From positions 54,029 to 118,028 of the forward strand of contig NZ_JAFWOM010000175.1 of assembly GCF_017545445.1 (NCBI RefSeq): DNA of 64,000 bases, read 5' to 3'. Made by a program: the position numbers and the translations under genes. The DNA comes from Fibrobacter sp. GTDB lineage: Bacteria > Fibrobacterota > Fibrobacteria > Fibrobacterales > Fibrobacteraceae. A model generated the notes under the pieces. The model worked only from the letters and a program-made list of their open reading frames with translations. It ran no database searches and was not told the DNA's origin. Below are positions 34,161-43,966 of this stretch, one piece after another. The stretch's first letter is position 1; every line of letters begins with the position of its first letter.

Positions 34161-35930
34161 ATGAAGTTCTCGAAGGTCGCATACTTCTTGGTGTCATGCC
34201 TGATGATTGTCGCTTGCGCAACGCAAGTGGCTCCGACGGGCGGTCCCGAAGACAAACTGCCGCCGCGTGTGGCGGGAGTCTTGCCTGCACCAAATACTGC
34301 AAACCATCCGAATGAACTTTATGTGAAACTGGAATTTGACGAGTGGATTAACGCCTCGATTCCGCGTGGCGCGATTTCCATTTCGCCTCCGATTGAAAAA
34401 AAATTGAAGCACGAAGTTCACGGCAAAACGCTTGAAGTCTATTCGCGTGCGGAACTTGATACTGGGACGACTTACACGGTCACTTTTGCGGGTGGCATCA
34501 AGGACTTGCGCGGGAATGCGCTTGCAAAGCCGTTCCAAGTCGTATTCTCGACGGGTGCTATCATTGACTCGCTTACGCTTACTGGACGTGTGATGGTTCC
34601 TGATTCTCTTGTCCGCAAAAAGTCGTATCCGAGCGTGGGTCTTTATTTGATGGGGTCGGAACGCGAGTCGAAACGCTACTTGCAGAAGTACCGTGATACG
34701 GTAACGCAAGTGCTGGATTCACTCCCGATGCTCACGAAAGAAGAACCGCTTTACCTCACAGCCGCAGATAGCATTGGAAACTTTACGCTTACGGGGCTTA
34801 AAGCAGGGCGTTACCGCGTTATCGCTTTTGTCGATGGAAATGGCAACCACAAAATCGAGCCTTCCTCGGAACTTGCGGGTGTCTGGGTTTCGGATTTGCA
34901 ACTCACGGAATCTACTCAGGATACTTTATGGATTGCCCTTGTCAATCAAGATACTTCGCTCTTGGAGATGGATAACGTAACGCAACCGTTTGCGAACGTA
35001 CTCGAAGCGAACTTTACTCGCCGCGTATATTTTGATTCTGCTTTTGCGGATACTTCTAACTGTTATCTAGCATCGCGGGATGGCGATACGCTTTATCCCC
35101 GGTTTGCTTATCTCGGGACTTCAAATGTTCCTCGGTTTTATTTTGACCCGAAACCGAAAGATGAAATTCTTTACACGTTTGTTTGTAAAAATGCGAAGGA
35201 TTCGCTTTCTCATGCTTTGGACACTGCAAGGAATTACGCTGAAATTGAATGGAAGGAAATGTCCGCTGATACGTTGGCTCCGTCTATCCAAATGGTGCAA
35301 GTGATGGGCAAATCAAAAAATGCCTTCCCGGACGATTCCTTGGTCGTGATTTATAATAAGCCTGTTTTGGATTCGCTGAAGGACATGTTCTTCTTAGTCG
35401 AAGGTAAGGATACTGTTCCTGTTTCTGTCAAAAAACTGGATCCGATCCGCTATGTGGTGTTGCGTGAAAAACCGTGGCCTACGGATACCAAGTTCAGTTT
35501 GTTACGTGGCTACCGCGATACGACGCTTGCCAAAGCAGATAGCAATGGAGTCCGCGATACTGTGATTCAGACGAAGTACGAACGCAAACTCCAGTTCGAA
35601 ACGATTTCCAAGTTGAAACTAGCATCGCTTGTGGGTAAAATCCCCGGTGCAAAGGCGGATGCTCTTGTTCGTCTCAAATCTGTGGAGACTGGAAAGTTTG
35701 AATTTGCAAAATGTTCCGCTCATGGGGTGTTTTCTTTTAATGACCTTGTTGAGGGCGGGTACATTATTGACTATTATTATGCAGACAAGGGGTCGGATTT
35801 GCCTAATGGTGGATCTATATATCCCTTTAAATACGGTTCTGCATGGAGAGCTCCGCTTGACACGTTGAAACTGAAGAGTGGTGCGAACGATTTGGAACAA
35901 CTGATGCCGAATTTGCCGGCATTGCCTTAA
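34161..35930 (+). CDS. Lipoprotein with N-terminal Ig-like (Big_5) domain
   Basis: 589 residues with a lipoprotein signal (Cys19 in LMIVACATQVAPTGGPED). Residues about 35-130 form a bacterial Ig-like domain (LEFDEWIN, then TLEVYSRAEL, TTYTVTFAGGIKD). The CATQVAPTGGPxDxxPP start is the common form of 'Ig-like domain' lipoproteins in Bacteroidota, often near secretion or gliding genes. The rest is beta-rich with further Ig-like segments (about 210-250 and 350-460). The start codon immediately follows the stop of lepB with no ribosome-binding site, so translation is probably coupled. Function unknown; a surface or periplasmic scaffold is plausible. Confidence 0.75.
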   Translation: MKFSKVAYFLVSCLMIVACATQVAPTGGPEDKLPPRVAGVLPAPNTANHPNELYVKLEFDEWINASIPRGAISISPPIEKKLKHEVHGKTLEVYSRAELDTGTTYTVTFAGGIKDLRGNALAKPFQVVFSTGAIIDSLTLTGRVMVPDSLVRKKSYPSVGLYLMGSERESKRYLQKYRDTVTQVLDSLPMLTKEEPLYLTAADSIGNFTLTGLKAGRYRVIAFVDGNGNHKIEPSSELAGVWVSDLQLTESTQDTLWIALVNQDTSLLEMDNVTQPFANVLEANFTRRVYFDSAFADTSNCYLASRDGDTLYPRFAYLGTSNVPRFYFDPKPKDEILYTFVCKNAKDSLSHALDTARNYAEIEWKEMSADTLAPSIQMVQVMGKSKNAFPDDSLVVIYNKPVLDSLKDMFFLVEGKDTVPVSVKKLDPIRYVVLREKPWPTDTKFSLLRGYRDTTLAKADSNGVRDTVIQTKYERKLQFETISKLKLASLVGKIPGAKADALVRLKSVETGKFEFAKCSAHGVFSFNDLVEGGYIIDYYYADKGSDLPNGGSIYPFKYGSAWRAPLDTLKLKSGANDLEQLMPNLPALP

Positions 35931-35943
35931 AGGATGGAAAAAG

Positions 35944-38661
35944 ATGGAAAAGATTCCCGCATTTGTGGCGCTTGACTTGGAAACGACAGGTCTCGATTTT
36001 GAGAAGGATGAAATTATTGAGGTTGCACTTGTTCGCTTTGAAAATGGCGAACCGAAAGATAATCTCGATTTCTTAGTGAAGCCCTCCTCTGCGGAACTCC
36101 GCCCGTTCATTGAAACGCTCACGGGGATAAGCAAGACGGATTTGGATGCTGCTCCCGATTTTGCGACGGTTGCCGGTCAGATTTGCTCGTTTATCGGGGA
36201 TCTCCCGGTGGTGGCGCACAACGCCCTCTTTGATTCCAAGTTCTTGAAGCAGACTTTCTCGAAAGTTGGGATTTCTTATGATTCCCATGTGTTTTGGGAT
36301 TCCCTCACGCTCTCTCGCATTGCGTTCCAGAATGTCCCGAACCATCGTCTCGATACGTTGGTGCAGGAACTTGAAATTGAACGTAGCCGTGCCCACCGTG
36401 CATTGCCAGATGCCGATGCTTGTGGACGCTTGTTCGTAAAGGCTCTCGAAAAAATTTTTACGATGGATCCGTGGATTTACGATGCTCTTTCTAAAGTTGC
36501 CAAGGGTTCCGGTTACGAGACGCTTTTTACTTCGAACGTCGAGACGCTTGCTCCACCGAAGTACAAGTTGCCTACAGCTCCTGCTCTAGAAGCTTTGCCC
36601 AAGTCCAAGGCTCCGCGTGTGAGCGAATTCTTTAAAGAAGGCGGTTTTATTTCGTTCGTCTTGGATAATTACAAACCGCATCATAACCAGCAAGATTTTG
36701 CGTCTGTCATGGAACGCAACATGTACAAGGGTGGCCTTTGCGTGCTTGAAGCTCCGACCGGTTCAGGGAAGACTTTGGCTTACTTGATTACAGCCGCGAA
36801 CAAGGCTATTACGGGCGAACGCGTGATTATCAGTACTGCGACACGTGCTTTGCAGGAACAACTTTGGACGGAATCCATTCCGCAGATCGCTAAGATTTAC
36901 AATGGCGAACTTCGCCCGGCGATTTTGAAGGGCCGCGATAACTACCTTTGCCTCCGCAAGTTCGAAGAACTGCTGATGCATCCGCAAACGCTCCTCTCCA
37001 CTGAAGAACGCGATTCCTTTATGGCGCTTATTCCGTGGGTTCTCACGACCGAAACGGGCGACATCAACGAATGCAATTCCTTTAGCCAGAGCCGTAATCG
37101 TGTGCTTTGGTCCAAGCTTTCGTGCAGTGCCTCTTGCTGCAATGGCGAAAATCATTCGCATCACGAAAACTGCCCGGCGCTCATTGCAAAGCGCAAGGCA
37201 ATGAATGCGAACATGGTGCTTGTAAACCATTCGCTCTTCCTTTCGGACTTGCAGCTCGATTTTGCTTTGCTTCCATCTTACGAACATATCGTGTTTGACG
37301 AAGCGCATCGCCTGCCTGAAATCAGCAATCAAGTGTTTGGCCGCTCCATCTCGTTCTTCGGATTCAGGAATATTGCGAAGACGCTTGAACCCTCCAAGGC
37401 GGGTGGCGATGGCCTTATTGCAGAAATAGCAAGCCGTATCCCGGCAGAACAGCCGGAACTCCACGAACTTTGCGATAAACTCGTCGAGGCTTTGACCGAA
37501 TCCGAAAAGGCTTTGCATCGCTTCTTCATGAAAATTGGCAAGAAACTTGCGAAGCAGAAAAATGGACGCAGTGGTTTCTCTTATACGAAAAGCATTCTTG
37601 CGGAATTCGAGGCGGATCCGGCTACATTCTTGGAACAGTATTCGAATGCTCGTGCTTTATCGGAAAAATTGGTTGCCGCTACTGCAAATAACGATTCTCT
37701 TAAGGGTGTCGTGAACGATCTCGAAGGCCGCATGACCGAAATAAATCATTTCATTTCGGACTTTGAATTTGTTGTAAAGGCCGGTCGTGCGGATTGGGTG
37801 TTCTACATGGAAGAACCTTTCAATCCGCATACAATCAAGCTGCATGCGCTCCCGCTCCATTCCGGTAGTATCTGGAAAGAAAAATTCTATCCGTGGATCA
37901 AGTCTGCAACGTTTACATCGGCGACGCTTTCTGTACAGTCCGATTTGACGTACTACTTGCAAAAAATGGGTATGGACGGACTCAGACCGATTAAGCAACC
38001 GTTCGTGCGCATTTATACGGAACCGTCTGATGTGAATGATCGCCGCTCTGTGATGATTGCAAAGTTCCTTCCGAAACCCTCGGCTTCGGAATTTGGCGAC
38101 GCTTTGAATGATACGCTTTTGCAGGTACTCCCCGCTATCGAAGAAAATACGATGGTGCTCTTTACGAGTGTTGCGACAATGATGAAGGCTCAGGCCGCAC
38201 TTGCTCCGGCATTTGCCGAACGCAACAAGCTTTTGCTTTGCCAGCATGTCGATGGTTCGCTTGACGGTCTCGTTGCGATGTTCCGCAAGGAACGCGGTGC
38301 TTGCTTGCTCGGTTGCCAGAGCCTCTGGGAAGGCGTTGATTTCCCAGGCGATGCGCTCAAGCTGCTCGTCATCACAAAACTCCCGTTCCCGAATCCGACG
38401 GATCCGCTTGTCGCTGGCATCACGAACGAAATGAAAAATACGAACAAGAATTTCTTCAAGGATTACTTTGTTCCTGAAGCTTATACGGAATTGCGTCAAG
38501 GCATGGGGCGTCTCCTCCGCTCTGATTCTGATTCCGGCAAGGTTCTCATTCTGGATAACCGCGTGATTCTTGAACGCTACGGCAAGACGTTCTCCCGTAT
38601 TTGGAATTTCAAGCACCGCATTGCAGGCTCCGTGAACGATATCCTGAGATTCGTGAAATAA
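35944..38661 (+). CDS. DnaQ-type exonuclease fused to a DinG-like helicase
   Basis: 905 residues. Residues about 5-170 form a DEDD 3'-5' exonuclease domain (ALDLETTGL, then HNALFDSKFL, HRALPDADA). The helicase part has Walker A near 270 (APTGSGKT), DEAH at 452-455 and motif VI-like QGMGRLLRSDSDSG near the end. Four cysteines between them (in CLRKF, SCSASCC and ENCPAL) could bind an iron-sulfur cluster as in DinG/XPD. The family unwinds DNA 5'-3' and acts in repair or at R-loops; exonuclease fusions are known in Firmicutes DinG. The start follows AAAGG 13 nt after the lipoprotein gene. Confidence 0.88.
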   Translation: MEKIPAFVALDLETTGLDFEKDEIIEVALVRFENGEPKDNLDFLVKPSSAELRPFIETLTGISKTDLDAAPDFATVAGQICSFIGDLPVVAHNALFDSKFLKQTFSKVGISYDSHVFWDSLTLSRIAFQNVPNHRLDTLVQELEIERSRAHRALPDADACGRLFVKALEKIFTMDPWIYDALSKVAKGSGYETLFTSNVETLAPPKYKLPTAPALEALPKSKAPRVSEFFKEGGFISFVLDNYKPHHNQQDFASVMERNMYKGGLCVLEAPTGSGKTLAYLITAANKAITGERVIISTATRALQEQLWTESIPQIAKIYNGELRPAILKGRDNYLCLRKFEELLMHPQTLLSTEERDSFMALIPWVLTTETGDINECNSFSQSRNRVLWSKLSCSASCCNGENHSHHENCPALIAKRKAMNANMVLVNHSLFLSDLQLDFALLPSYEHIVFDEAHRLPEISNQVFGRSISFFGFRNIAKTLEPSKAGGDGLIAEIASRIPAEQPELHELCDKLVEALTESEKALHRFFMKIGKKLAKQKNGRSGFSYTKSILAEFEADPATFLEQYSNARALSEKLVAATANNDSLKGVVNDLEGRMTEINHFISDFEFVVKAGRADWVFYMEEPFNPHTIKLHALPLHSGSIWKEKFYPWIKSATFTSATLSVQSDLTYYLQKMGMDGLRPIKQPFVRIYTEPSDVNDRRSVMIAKFLPKPSASEFGDALNDTLLQVLPAIEENTMVLFTSVATMMKAQAALAPAFAERNKLLLCQHVDGSLDGLVAMFRKERGACLLGCQSLWEGVDFPGDALKLLVITKLPFPNPTDPLVAGITNEMKNTNKNFFKDYFVPEAYTELRQGMGRLLRSDSDSGKVLILDNRVILERYGKTFSRIWNFKHRIAGSVNDILRFVK

Positions 38662-39026
38662 ATCGGCTTTGGGAAACCGTCATCCTCGACCCTAGAGTGC
38701 GAAGCACAACAGGGGAGGAAATCCAGAGCATGTAATGCGGCTTCGGGGCTCGCTTCAAGTTCACTGAGCCCGCCGAAGTGAACAACGTGTCATCCTGAGC
38801 GAAGTCGATATATGAAACTTGGGGCTTTAGCCCCTTAGTTGAATTATACTCAAAGAGCATAACTCTACTAGGCCACTAAAGTGGCGAGTATCGTTTAGGT
38901 TCGTAGGAGCAGGATCCAGAGCATTGTCATGCCGGCCTTTGTGCCGGCATCTCCTTTTTATATCGGAACAAACGATTTTTTTGTATATTCTGTAATAGCG
39001 GTTTATAAAGTTCGAGAAGGTCCCCG
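38662..39026. repeat. Gap with several palindromic repeats
   Basis: Contains a GTCATCC...GGAAATCCAGA element (38679-38729), a GTCATCCTGAGCGAAG element (about 38789) and a short hairpin GGGGCTTTAGCCCC (38821-38834). A perfect palindrome ATGCCGGC/GCCGGCAT (38929-38936 with 38943-38950) ends in ATCTCC. TATATT at about 38983 may be the -10 for the next gene. No gene is visible. Confidence 0.6.
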
Positions 39027-39623
39027 TTGTCAAATCAAGAAGAAAAAAGCACTGAAGCAAAAGTGGATTCATTTGGATATTCGCTTGTGAAGGATATTAC
39101 AAGAATTGGCGTAATTCTATTTGCGTTATTCCAATGCTTGGTTTTGGCAATGTGCTATTCACCTAGACGTTCAATAACGACATCTCGCTATCCTCTGGTA
39201 TCCTTGAAGGATAAAGATGACTATCCGCCTTGCATTATTGAAGACAAGAAAATTTATCATTATGTACATGAAGAAGGTTTTGGAACTTTAGAATCTTATC
39301 ATGATTTTAAGGAAATCAAGGACAAGGGTGTCTTTCTGTATGAAGACCTTAATTCGTCTGTTCAACTTCCTTTGATATCTTATTACAAACCCTATCCTGG
39401 TTGGATATATTGGAACGGTGACGGTTCTCTCTATTTTTTTATATACGAAAAGAAAAATGAATATGTTGTTTATTATTATGGTGCTACCCCTAATATTGTA
39501 GCCCAAGATTTTGTCGTAGAGAACAATCCTTTTTCTAAAAAACTCGTTGTTAAAGAATTAGATCATTCTCATATAAACGACTTGTATTTGAAAGATGCTC
39601 TTTGCAAAGGGTGGCATGATTAA
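39027..39623 (+). CDS. Hypothetical protein with one membrane segment
   Basis: 198 residues. I chose the TTG at 39027, preceded by GAGAAGG, since no ATG lies nearby in frame. A hydrophobic segment (about 28-45, IGVILFALFQCLVLAMCY) could be a transmembrane anchor or lead to a lipid-modified cysteine. The rest is Tyr/Lys-rich with GWIYWNGDGSLYFFIYEKK and shows no family that I recognise. The next gene overlaps its end by a few bases, so the two are probably expressed together. AT-rich compared with the upstream operon. Confidence 0.55.
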   Translation: MSNQEEKSTEAKVDSFGYSLVKDITRIGVILFALFQCLVLAMCYSPRRSITTSRYPLVSLKDKDDYPPCIIEDKKIYHYVHEEGFGTLESYHDFKEIKDKGVFLYEDLNSSVQLPLISYYKPYPGWIYWNGDGSLYFFIYEKKNEYVVYYYGATPNIVAQDFVVENNPFSKKLVVKELDHSHINDLYLKDALCKGWHD

Positions 39624-40128
39624 GATGATTTCAAGAATATTGTCTTCCATCTGTATTTTGGCACTCTGTTTTGGTGTGTTCGTAAAATTTTATGGAATTA
39701 TATGGGGAATATCCTTAGGGTATTTTAAAGCGGATTGGGTGATTCTATGTATTTCTGGACCGATACTCTTGTATGCCGCGATTGCTCTGTTTTTTGAATT
39801 GTTGAATTTTAAAAGTCGCTTTTTCCCTAAAGGCTTATGGATCGTTCTTATCTGGTTAGATGTTTTTATTTATTGTGCATTTTTTTGGTACAGTAATGTC
39901 TCTAGTTTTGGAAATGACAAAACCGCTACAGTTACAAGCGTAGAATCAAAAACGGAGTGCCATTGGGATGATAACATGGATGTGATTCTTGAAATTTACA
40001 CATGCCAAATGGATCCGAACTGCAAGCATCTTTTTAAGGAATTGAAGAGTTTCTATGATGAGATAAGTCCAGAGAGCAAAAAATGCCTTCTGGATTCCTT
40101 GGCTAAAATGCCAACAGCTAACCACTAA
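39616..40128 (+). CDS. Hypothetical small membrane protein
   Basis: 170 residues from ATG 39616, preceded by AAAGGGTGGC and overlapping the previous gene by 8 nt; an ATG at 39625 is an alternative. Three hydrophobic helices (about 4-30, 40-62 and 70-95) are followed by a soluble tail of about 75 residues with the Cys-containing segment TCQMDPNCKHLFKELKS. No family recognised. Confidence 0.5.
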   Translation: MIKMISRILSSICILALCFGVFVKFYGIIWGISLGYFKADWVILCISGPILLYAAIALFFELLNFKSRFFPKGLWIVLIWLDVFIYCAFFWYSNVSSFGNDKTATVTSVESKTECHWDDNMDVILEIYTCQMDPNCKHLFKELKSFYDEISPESKKCLLDSLAKMPTANH

Positions 40129-40135
40129 AACTTCA

Positions 40136-40278
40136 CTGGATCCCCTCCCTGACGGTCGAGGATGACGCTCTCCCCCTAACCACTGCTTAAATTTCTCTCG
40201 TCTTTGTACAAGTACCAAATGCTTGGCTCAGTTATAGGTCAGCGAGCTACCCTGCAACATTCGCCTTACGCATTTGTC
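40136..40278. repeat. Dispersed repeats before the helicase-associated gene
   Basis: ACTGGATCCCC...GAGGATGAC (about 40134-40166) is an inverted relative of the GTCATCC...GGATCCAGT family. Positions 40216-40278 are the second copy of the 63-nt repeat at 12603-12665. TATATT at about 40364 may be the promoter of the next gene. Confidence 0.6.
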
Positions 40279-40392
40279 GTCTGTAGCTGCGTAGCAGCGT
40301 TCTTTCGTCTATCTCACACCTGTTCACGTGTGTAGCCCCTTCACTAACAGCCCGTTTTTTATTATATTTGGCATCCTGTTTTAAGGTGCATA

Positions 40393-42288
40393 ATGTTTGA
40401 TTTAAACGTTTTTTTTGATGGTATGTCCAAGCCCTTGCTTCGCAACGCCCATGCTAATGCGTTCGGCAAAAAGGGACTTTTGAATAATGCTCTCATCCAG
40501 TCCGAAACGCTGTCGTTCTATTCTGACAAAAATCGCGTGGCGGGCTTGTTTGCCAAGATGGAATTGTGGCAGCGTCGCTGCTTGAACTTGATATACAACA
40601 GCGGATCCAGAGGGCTTGCCTTTAACGAACTTCGACTGTCGGTTCCTGTGAGCAAGAACCGCGAACTCCAGACGTTCCTACTTTCGATGTGCCGCGAATA
40701 CGTCATTTACCGTTCCTTCGTGGGTGGAACTCCTATTTACATAGGGTTTAGCGATTTTATCGGGTGCTTTGAGGTCAAACCGGAAGGCGAAATTGATACA
40801 TCGTCTCCGCTGGTATCGTACCAGAACCTCTTAGATTGGCATATCTGTGTTGTGCTTGCCAATGCTAAGAAAAAGCAACTTCGTGTCAATAGCAATGGAA
40901 CGCTGCATCGTCGTGGCCGTCAAGTTTGTGCGGAATCATTTATTTCGGCTCGTCATGCGTCCGAAAAAGCGTGCGAACATGAAATCGCTCTTATCTTCAG
41001 TTTCCTCGTACAGAACGGCTGGCTTGAACGTGAAAATACGTTCTTGCTCCCCTCCGCATCGGCGATTGATTTTATTCATAAAAACGGTTTCCGCTTGCAT
41101 CAGGACGTGATTTCATGGTGGATTAAGGAACGTTTCCATGGAGATCGCGATCTTTGTGCCCGCTTGTTGAACTATTTGGGTGATGGTCTTTCGGCTACCG
41201 ATGCGGCCCTCCTCTTCTGGGTGATGGACCCGTCTTACCGCATTCAGGAAAAGTGCAAAATTTTGCCTTGGGAATTTTTGCCGCGTCCACTTTGCGAACT
41301 TTGGCTTTTGGGCCTTGTCGATTTCCGCATGGCTCAAGGGAAGGTTACTTCTGTGGTGCTGAGCCAGTCGGGCAAGGATTGGCTTGCGACTTCTATTGCT
41401 TCTATTCCTGATGCAAATCTCACTTCTCTTCCGAATTTTGACTTGGTTGTTTCGACAGGTATGGCACCGCGAGTGCTTTACTCTCTCGCATGCCTTGCGA
41501 AAGTCAAGAATGACGAAACATTTCTTTGCTTTACGCTAGACAAAGAGACGTATGTGGCTGGCCTCAAGTGTGGCTTCCCGGAATCCGAAGTCGAGAATCT
41601 CCGCAATTGGATTAAGCCTCCTGAGAACGTCTCTTCGACACTTGCCGAATGGAATGCGTCGTTCTATGGAGCTAAAGTTCGTACGGCCCGACTCCTGAAG
41701 GTCGAAAGTGTAGAAGTGCTGAGTGAACTTTCTCGCTTTCCGCAGTTCATGGAATGCACCGAGGAATACATTCCGGGGTACGGCTTTATCTTGAATCCAG
41801 AAAGGGAAGCTCGTGCGTTTGAAATTCTAGAAAATTACGGATTTTTCCCGTATGTGGGTGAATCGACGGAAAACCGTGCGCCGGCTTCTCTCGACGAATG
41901 GCGTGCCGAGTTCGCGATTGCATGGCCGGATGCCAAGAAAATCGATTATGATTTGAAGGATGATGCGGATGAAGCGTCGGCTCAGGCGACAATGGATTCT
42001 ACCAAGTATGGAAGCGTTTATCAGAAATTGAGTACGTTTGACTTGGTGAAGGTACTCCGTTACGCAAAGACCGTCGGTACTCCGCTTGCTGCAAAAATCA
42101 TGGACACTACCAAGCGAAACGCAAAGCTCGAAGAGAAAATGTTCTACGTCCATGCGCTCCACCTTGCGAAATCCCCCTCGATGGTCGAAATCCAGGAAAG
42201 CGGCAAGGAAGAACGTTTCTCGCTGGATTTGTCCTTTATTCGCGAAATCAAGGTCTTGGGTAAGAAAGCTGCCGCTCCACAAGCGTAA
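40393..42288 (+). CDS. XPB/Ssl2-type helicase-associated domain protein without a motor
   Basis: 631 residues. The part from about 346 to 470 (PNFDLVVSTGMAPRVLYSL, then TLDKETYVAGLKCGF and WNASFYGAKVR) resembles the 'helicase conserved C-terminal domain' PF13625 found at the N-terminus of bacterial XPB helicases. No Walker A or DEAD box is present. The N-terminal 330 residues are helical with winged-helix-like stretches (MELWQRRCLNLIYNSGSRG). Such stand-alone proteins occur in several phyla and their role is not settled; a DNA repair or transcription link is plausible. The start follows AAGGTGCATA. A terminator follows. Confidence 0.65.
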   Translation: MFDLNVFFDGMSKPLLRNAHANAFGKKGLLNNALIQSETLSFYSDKNRVAGLFAKMELWQRRCLNLIYNSGSRGLAFNELRLSVPVSKNRELQTFLLSMCREYVIYRSFVGGTPIYIGFSDFIGCFEVKPEGEIDTSSPLVSYQNLLDWHICVVLANAKKKQLRVNSNGTLHRRGRQVCAESFISARHASEKACEHEIALIFSFLVQNGWLERENTFLLPSASAIDFIHKNGFRLHQDVISWWIKERFHGDRDLCARLLNYLGDGLSATDAALLFWVMDPSYRIQEKCKILPWEFLPRPLCELWLLGLVDFRMAQGKVTSVVLSQSGKDWLATSIASIPDANLTSLPNFDLVVSTGMAPRVLYSLACLAKVKNDETFLCFTLDKETYVAGLKCGFPESEVENLRNWIKPPENVSSTLAEWNASFYGAKVRTARLLKVESVEVLSELSRFPQFMECTEEYIPGYGFILNPEREARAFEILENYGFFPYVGESTENRAPASLDEWRAEFAIAWPDAKKIDYDLKDDADEASAQATMDSTKYGSVYQKLSTFDLVKVLRYAKTVGTPLAAKIMDTTKRNAKLEEKMFYVHALHLAKSPSMVEIQESGKEERFSLDLSFIREIKVLGKKAAAPQA

Positions 42289-42310
42289 AAACTTGCAATG
42301 GACCTCTACA

Positions 42311-42337
42311 ACGCCCTCGTCTCTGCGAGGGTGTTTT
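42311..42337 (+). terminator. Terminator after the helicase-associated gene
   Basis: ACGCCCTCG (42311-42319) pairs with CGAGGGTGT (42326-42334, one G-T pair) around TCTCTG, followed by a short T-run. Confidence 0.75.
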
Positions 42338-42466
42338 GTATTCTTGTGTTTGTATTGGATATAGGTGATGTCGGTACTCTACACTTGGTTGGCATGTGTA
42401 TCTTTGGTACCCTAATTTACTATATTATGGACGAATTTTATTACAAGTACATACTCGGAGTTCTGA

Positions 42467-43966
42467 GTGAACAAGAAAAAAATTATTCTATTTCCGCTTT
42501 TGGCTTTTCTACTGTCGTCCTGCTTGTTTGACACGGATGATGATGGCTTGTCTAACTGGCTCTCTGATCAAGGCATGCCTAGCAATTACAAGGTTCAAAC
42601 GGTGACGGTCAGTAACTTGAAACCGGTGTCTGCCGAAGTTTATAGTAATACCACTCCAACAACCGCTTATGCTACTGGCATTTTCGGTGCTCGGTCGGGT
42701 ATGTCGCACGATTTGGTTTTTGACTTTGGTATAGACAGTGCTTTTTTGGCGCGGGCTAAATTAGCAGATTCGTCGAGATCTATTTTATTCCTTTACCTTG
42801 TGGATTCTTATTATAAATCTGAATATTTGCCGTCGAAGGTTTTGCCCATTGAAGAAGATGTGAAACTCCATGTGAGCTGGACTATCTCTGATAAGTTGAG
42901 TAATCGTGAACTTGATGATTTGGAGGATATCGAGGATTCTGTTTGGATCAATGAGTTTGACTCTTGGAAATCGAAAAAGTCTGCGGATACGACGCTCACT
43001 ATTTCGGTTCACAAAAAAGATTCTCTCATGATGTTGGCTCTTGATTTGCCTAAGGCTCTTGGCGAAGATATTCGCAAGCGTTCTGGGAACCGCCGTTTGC
43101 AGTTGCGGTTGTCCGCCCCCGAAGCATCGAATGTTTTCCGCGTCTATGGATCTTGGCATACGACGAATTTCCCTCGTTTCCGTTTGGTGGCGATGAATAA
43201 CGATACGACGTATCAGTATGCATCGTACATTCCGATTCATGCTGCTACGGTTAGCAAGAATCAAGAAAAATGCTCTGACTGCTTGATTTTGCACGGTGGC
43301 GGTTTTGATTCTCTTGAAGTTGAGTTTCCTTCCAAGCCTATTTTGAAAGCGTTGGCGGATTTTTATGGAGATGAATTCCCTTATACGAAGGGTGATAGTA
43401 ACGATGTGCGTCAGGCGGTCGTGGTGGCTCAGATGTCGTTCTATAGGGACGATTCCAAGGGTGAAAGTGAGCTTGGTTTGCCGATCGTGGTTCGTGCCGG
43501 TTCTTTCTTGGATAGTGTGGGTAAGGCTATTTCTTTTTGGGAAAGCTACAAGTTGGACAAGCCGCGTATTCTTGAAAGCGGACACCCGAACATGGTGTTC
43601 TATGATGGCGATTCGCTTTTGTTGCAGGTGACTACCGGTATGCGTGATTTTATCAACAGAGCAAGTGATGGACGCCCGTTCAAGATGATGATGCGTCTTG
43701 AACGCTCGGTTCTTTTGGACAAGGATACTATTTTCGTTGACAATCCGTATAATGGGGACACTTCTTACGTGTTCTTCCCTTATAGTGATTTCTCCCGTTA
43801 CGATTTCACTTCCATCAAGAATAAACCGGCAACACTTAAGCTGTGGCTTGCTACCAAGCGTGGCGAGAAAACGGATGAAAAGAAAACTGTGAAAATAGAC
43901 ACAGCCGTGTCTGTAAAGACGGATAAGAAGAAAGTCGCAACCTCTACTGCACGCGGGGGTAAATAA
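42467..43966 (+). CDS. Hypothetical lipoprotein
   Basis: 499 residues from a GTG start preceded by CGGAG at good distance. The lipobox ends at Cys19 (FLLSSCLFDTDDDG). The mature protein is probably beta-rich, with regularly spaced FDFGID, LRLSAPEA and KMMMRLERS strands, and a Lys/Thr-rich tail (about 465-499). No family recognised. The stop overlaps the start of the outer-membrane barrel gene (TAATG), so it may be an accessory of that barrel. TATATT at 42420-42425 could be the promoter of the four-gene unit that ends with the GH57 enzyme. Confidence 0.65.
   Translation: MNKKKIILFPLLAFLLSSCLFDTDDDGLSNWLSDQGMPSNYKVQTVTVSNLKPVSAEVYSNTTPTTAYATGIFGARSGMSHDLVFDFGIDSAFLARAKLADSSRSILFLYLVDSYYKSEYLPSKVLPIEEDVKLHVSWTISDKLSNRELDDLEDIEDSVWINEFDSWKSKKSADTTLTISVHKKDSLMMLALDLPKALGEDIRKRSGNRRLQLRLSAPEASNVFRVYGSWHTTNFPRFRLVAMNNDTTYQYASYIPIHAATVSKNQEKCSDCLILHGGGFDSLEVEFPSKPILKALADFYGDEFPYTKGDSNDVRQAVVVAQMSFYRDDSKGESELGLPIVVRAGSFLDSVGKAISFWESYKLDKPRILESGHPNMVFYDGDSLLLQVTTGMRDFINRASDGRPFKMMMRLERSVLLDKDTIFVDNPYNGDTSYVFFPYSDFSRYDFTSIKNKPATLKLWLATKRGEKTDEKKTVKIDTAVSVKTDKKKVATSTARGGK

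Noticed and set aside
42298..42531. 77-codon plus-strand frame with hydrophobic residues
   Set aside because: Its first part is the terminator hairpin after the helicase-associated gene and its end overlaps the next lipoprotein gene in another frame. There is no ribosome-binding site.
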